Shown: positions 4,580-6,685 of the stretch, in pieces | Layout: the number at the start of each line of letters is the position of its first letter | Numbering within the stretch: position 1 is the stretch's first letter | Source of the DNA: CAYLJV01 sp964510375 | GTDB taxonomy: Archaea; Hadarchaeota; Hadarchaeia; Hadarchaeales; JAGGTB01 | DNA: 6,685 bases | Assembly (NCBI GenBank): GCA_964510375.1 | Contig: CAZEBR010000052.1 | Coordinates: forward strand, 1-6,685 | Direction of reading: 5' to 3' | The notes under the pieces: generated by a model | The model's input: only the letters and a program-made list of their open reading frames with translations | Databases searched by the model: none | What the model was told of the DNA's origin: nothing | Position numbers and translations under genes: made by a program

Positions 4580-5239
4580 CTAAACCTCCCTCATGTCGAG
4601 CAGATCCGCCCCTCTCCTTTTCGAAACCTCGGCCGGGACATCCAGCGCTTTCTCGGATCTCTCTATGATGACCCTGTCGCTGGACGCGGAAACCTCGTGC
4701 TCCCAGACCTTCGCGTCGGTGCCCACGGTAGTCCTAGCGCTCCCCTCGAAATCCCTCTCCTCCATTTTCCTCCTCGCCAATCCAGCCAATTCCCCGCTCT
4801 TGCTTACCTGCTTATCGAAAAGCATGACGACCCTCTCAGGATTCATGTCCTCCAGGGCATCGAGAACCTCGATCAGGGCCTCGTCCGTGGAATCGGTCAT
4901 TTTATACTTTCCGAAGATGGCCTGGAGGTCCCTCGTCACCCCGTCGTCGCACACTATCACCCTCTCCCCCTCGAGGATGCTCTCGACCGTTATGAGAACG
5001 TTGTAACCGTCCACACCGACCTCCCGGTCCTCGACCTCCGACGGGTCTATAAGCTTGGACTCGTGGGCCCGAACCTCATCCTCGGAAAAAACGCACCGGG
5101 CGAGGAGGTGTCTCCTCTCCAGCTCGAGCTGGTAGTGGTCCGACACGTACTCCACCGCGGAATCTCTGGGATACCCACGATTGAGCAGATAGCGGAGATC
5201 GTTTACTGCGCGTTCAAGCTCGTCCGTTATCATTTTCAC
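4580..5239 (-). CDS. DUF434-type protein with NYN/PIN-like nuclease features
   Basis: This 219-residue protein matches a conserved archaeal family. Residues about 7-60 (LLNRGYPRDSAVEYV to RRHLLARCVFS) are the DUF434 helical part. Residues about 70-219 follow with VDGYNVLITVES (76-87), CDDGVTRD (97-104), LFDKQVSKSGELA (140-152) and SSDRVIIER (186-194). The spaced acids Asp77, Asp98/Asp99, Asp142 and Asp188, each ending a predicted strand, resemble NYN/PIN-type RNases; I infer a metal-dependent RNA-processing nuclease, but no activity is established. The start is GTG 5239. ATG 5233 (two residues later) is an equal alternative, since GGTGA sits only 2 bases before it. The GTG overlaps the TGA of a small upstream ORF. 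It converges tail-to-tail with the UDG gene. Confidence 0.85.
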   Translation of the reverse strand: MKMITDELERAVNDLRYLLNRGYPRDSAVEYVSDHYQLELERRHLLARCVFSEDEVRAHESKLIDPSEVEDREVGVDGYNVLITVESILEGERVIVCDDGVTRDLQAIFGKYKMTDSTDEALIEVLDALEDMNPERVVMLFDKQVSKSGELAGLARRKMEERDFEGSARTTVGTDAKVWEHEVSASSDRVIIERSEKALDVPAEVSKRRGADLLDMREV

Positions 5240-5382
5240 CCATCCGGAATTTCGATCGTTGCGGGCTCAGCACCGGGATAAACTTGCCAACGGCAGTCAG
5301 AGCTCACGTTAATATAGCAAGCCATGATCGATCCAATAAACAATACTCTTAGAACCGTTAAACACCTGTCACGTTTCGACAT
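5236..5382 (-). CDS. Possible 48-residue ORF upstream of the DUF434 gene
   Basis: ATG 5382 opens 48 codons whose TGA overlaps the DUF434 GTG start (GTGA), the arrangement of coupled genes. The product begins MSKRDR, has a hydrophobic stretch (LTVLRVLFIGSIMACYI, residues 8-24) and ends in a short polar tail; it could be a one-helix membrane peptide. Residues 14-20 (VLFIGSI) are encoded by DNA repeated near 6224-6262. There is no clear SD and no relative that I recognise, so this may be chance. Confidence 0.22.
   Translation of the reverse strand: MSKRDRCLTVLRVLFIGSIMACYINVSSDCRWQVYPGAEPATIEIPDG
5322..5361. repeat. Imperfect direct repeat, left copy
   Basis: This 40-base segment matches 6224-6262 in the same orientation at 36 of 40 aligned columns (three substitutions and one indel). 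It starts CCATGATCG and ends CTTAGAACCGTTAA. The two copies bracket the pair of small membrane genes. It is too short to be an obvious gene copy; it may mark an insertion boundary or a duplicated promoter-proximal region. Confidence 0.7.
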
Positions 5383-5394
5383 ACCCGCTCGGAT

Positions 5395-5781
5395 TCAACT
5401 CATCCTCCACCACACAATCACCAACACCGCGAGAAGGGCCCACGATCCGACGGTAACTTGGCCCCAAACGGAAATTGGAAAGAAACTCAACAAAACGGCG
5501 GACGTTAATCCTCCCGCCAAGGCCCACATCGCAATCTTATACGGCAATGTCTCCAGACCCGAATACGACAAAAAGGATATTTCCCCGCTCCCGAAGTACA
5601 TTTTGAGAATCAATAGGGCAAAGCTTCCGGCCAAACATGCCCCGATAATCCCTATAGCGTAAAATAACTCTTCACCAGACAACCCATTCAGAAATCCTCC
5701 AGAGAACATCAAAGCAAAGACGAAAACCATAAACCCACGGGCCAAAAACTCCTCGAAAAACATCCTCGTCCTATCATCCAT
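5395..5781 (-). CDS. Small four-helix membrane protein A
   Basis: The product is 128 residues, with a charged start (MDDRTRMFFEEFLARG) and four hydrophobic segments: residues about 17-35 (FMVFVFALMFSGGF), 41-61 (LFYAIGIIGACLAGSFALLI), 82-102 (IAMWALAGGLTSAVLLSFF) and 106-126 (GQVTVGSWALLAVLVIVWW). No enzyme or transporter motif is visible and I do not recognise the family. ATG 5781 is preferred over the adjacent TTG because ATATTTAA at 5804-5811 lies about 26 bases upstream, predicting a leaderless mRNA. It lies 65 bases downstream of a second four-helix protein on the same strand, and the C-terminal pattern (GG, FFP, WALL-VLVIV) is vaguely alike, so the two may be paralogs. The DNA is AT-richer than the flanking core genes. 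Confidence 0.7.
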   Translation of the reverse strand: MDDRTRMFFEEFLARGFMVFVFALMFSGGFLNGLSGEELFYAIGIIGACLAGSFALLILKMYFGSGEISFLSYSGLETLPYKIAMWALAGGLTSAVLLSFFPISVWGQVTVGSWALLAVLVIVWWRMS

Positions 5782-5803
5782 CAATAAAAAACCTCATATT
5801 TTG

Positions 5804-5811
5804 TTAAATAT
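5804..5811 (-). promoter_or_regulatory. TATA box for membrane protein A
   Basis: ATATTTAA on the minus strand is centred about 26 bases before ATG 5781, so this gene probably has its own leaderless transcript although it follows another gene on the same strand. Confidence 0.45.
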
Positions 5812-5846
5812 CCCTCCGAATAAACATTTGAGGGAAAACTGGAAAT

Positions 5847-6227
5847 TCACATGAAGGGTCGATAGTCCCGTCTTCCCATTAGATTATCGATGACTATAGC
5901 GAAGAGGACAATAAACGCCCATAGCAGGGTCAAGTTTCCGAATGGCGGGAAATCCGGATTCAAAAACACCAGCACTCCCGCACCTACAAAAAACCCAATG
6001 GCAGCACCCCCTAAAATGGACATTATCCTATAGAGATGGGTCGAGCCTTTGCTTCTTACATAGTAAGCGAAAACAATACCTATCGATAAAGGAACTGCCC
6101 TAATCAAACCTTCCGTTAATGAAATTCCAAAGGCCCCATGCAACAAAATCCCAGAAACTAACGGGAGAATCGCATATAAAGACCAGAGCCATTTGCTATC
6201 CCAATCCAACATACATCTGACCCCCAT
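5847..6227 (-). CDS. Small four-helix membrane protein B
   Basis: The product is 126 residues from ATG 6227. The frame is open to an ATG at 6281 (144 residues), and ATG 6212 is also possible. A TATA-like box at 6259-6267 falls inside the longer version and predicts a start near 6238, so 6227 is preferred. Counting from 6227, four hydrophobic segments lie at about 10-30 (LWSLYAILPLVSGILLHGAFG), 40-57 (RAVPLSIGIVFAYYV), 66-89 (YRIMSILGGAAIGFFVGAGVLVFL) and 99-117 (LTLLWAFIVLFAIVIDNLM), ending in a basic tail (GRRDYRPFM). There are no catalytic motifs and the family is not recognised. It is on the same strand as membrane protein A and probably functions with it. The 5' end overlaps the right copy of the direct repeat. 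Confidence 0.62.
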   Translation of the reverse strand: MGVRCMLDWDSKWLWSLYAILPLVSGILLHGAFGISLTEGLIRAVPLSIGIVFAYYVRSKGSTHLYRIMSILGGAAIGFFVGAGVLVFLNPDFPPFGNLTLLWAFIVLFAIVIDNLMGRRDYRPFM

Positions 6228-6262
6228 GATCGGCCCAATAAACATACCCTTAGAACCGTTAA
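6224..6262. repeat. Imperfect direct repeat, right copy
   Basis: This 39-base segment matches 5322-5361 at 36 of 40 aligned columns. It covers the putative start of membrane protein B and ends at the shared promoter at 6259-6267. An exact 11-base CGTTAATATAG straddles its end (6257-6267) and also occurs at 5307-5317, just before the left copy. Confidence 0.7.
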
Positions 6263-6267
6263 TATAG
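6259..6267. promoter_or_regulatory. Shared divergent TATA-like box
   Basis: TTAATATAG reads as a TATA box on both strands. To the right it predicts a start near 6290, 18 bases before the radical SAM ATG (6308). To the left it predicts a start near 6238, 11 bases before ATG 6227 of membrane protein B. A GGAGGAGG at 6284-6291 is too far from ATG 6308 to be its SD. Confidence 0.4.
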
Positions 6268-6307
6268 AATGTGGCGAACATCCGGAGGAGGCGTCCGAAT
6301 CAGCAAA

Positions 6308-6685
6308 ATGTCCAAGTTTGATCCCCTCGAATACACGAAAGAAATAGAAAGGAAAGTCGTAAGGGAAGATCGGCGTAAATATTACCGTTTCAGAGGAACC
6401 CGTTTCTACGGAGGAGTGGCCACCGCCGACTGCGTCGGATGTAACCTCTCGTGCCGCTTCTGCTGGAGCAAGAACCCCCGGGAGAAACCGGAAGAAGTGG
6501 GAAAATTCTACACGCCGGAAGAGGTCGGGGAAAAACTGGTGGAAATCGCAGAGGATAACGGTTACGGCCAAGTACGAGTTTCGGGAAACGAGCCCACCAT
6601 AGGACGGGAGCACCTGCTTTCACTGCTAGAAGAAATGGAGGAAACCGGACTGAAGTTTATCCTCGAGACGAATGGAATACTCATA
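6308..6685 (+). CDS. Radical SAM protein, N-terminal part
   Basis: The first 126 codons are present and the frame is open to the window edge. CNLSCRFC (45-52) is the CX3CX2C motif that binds a 4Fe-4S cluster for reductive cleavage of S-adenosylmethionine. RVSGNEPTIG (90-99) is the GxEP SAM-binding strand, here GNEP rather than the usual GGEP. ETNGIL (120-125) is the next strand motif. An N-terminal segment (RKYYRFRGTRFYGGVATADC) leads into the cluster, as in a conserved archaeal family of predicted Fe-S oxidoreductases that I recall but cannot name with certainty. The substrate is unknown, because the C-terminal part that would define it is missing. ATG 6308 is the natural start, with no close SD and a TATA-like box at 6259-6267. 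Confidence 0.88.
   Translation, partial: MSKFDPLEYTKEIERKVVREDRRKYYRFRGTRFYGGVATADCVGCNLSCRFCWSKNPREKPEEVGKFYTPEEVGEKLVEIAEDNGYGQVRVSGNEPTIGREHLLSLLEEMEETGLKFILETNGILI

Noticed and set aside
4541..5281. 246-codon plus-strand frame
   Set aside because: Antisense to the DUF434 gene; no domain pattern in its product.
5324..5662. 112-codon plus-strand frame
   Set aside because: Antisense to membrane protein A, whose hydrophobic segments and TATA box favour the minus strand.
6158..6623. Minus-strand frames over the radical SAM gene
   Set aside because: The plus strand encodes CX3CX2C and GNEP motifs in order; the minus frames have no features.
1..6685. CRISPR array, rRNA or canonical tRNA
   Set aside because: No regularly spaced repeats and no conserved rRNA or tRNA segments were seen on either strand.

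Overview
The window looks archaeal, probably from an uncultured or little-studied euryarchaeote. It encodes a family-4 uracil-DNA glycosylase with four iron-sulfur cysteines, a DUF434-type protein, a stand-alone Lrp/AsnC ligand-binding (RAM) domain, a DPM1-like glycosyltransferase and an archaeal-looking radical SAM protein. Several genes have a TATA-like box about 26-28 bases before the start codon, the pattern of leaderless archaeal transcription. Proteins are rich in Asp/Glu, which would suit a salt-adapted cell, but the lineage cannot be fixed from this sequence alone.

Three compositional zones are visible. Bases 1 to about 1600 are AT-rich and look like accessory DNA. They hold a truncated zinc-ribbon gene and a winged-helix gene (an operon on the minus strand), a structured RNA with its own promoter and a kink-turn, a 45-residue ribbon-helix-helix (RHH) repressor gene overlapping a 32-residue ORF, and a large symmetric operator-like region. 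The zone ends at a transposase N-terminal remnant (1585 to about 1770) that reads in frame into a normal RAM-domain gene. Bases about 1800-5300 are GC-rich, densely packed and housekeeping-like: RAM protein, a tail-anchored protein with a Rho_N/SAP/LEM-like motif, glycosyltransferase, YjbQ, UDG and a DUF434 protein. Bases about 5320-6260 are again AT-richer. They carry two small four-helix membrane proteins bounded by a 40-base imperfect direct repeat, followed by the start of a GC-richer radical SAM gene that runs off the right edge.

The strongest candidates for something undescribed are, first, the 93-nt kink-turn RNA at 1156-1248. It is placed exactly where its TATA box predicts transcription to start, and it abuts a mini-operon of an RHH repressor and a tiny protein. 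Second is the tail-anchored LEM/SAP-like protein at 2265-2672, which could tether nucleic acid to the membrane. Third is the repeat-bounded pair of membrane genes at 5395-6227. All functional statements come from motif recognition by eye; no database search was possible.
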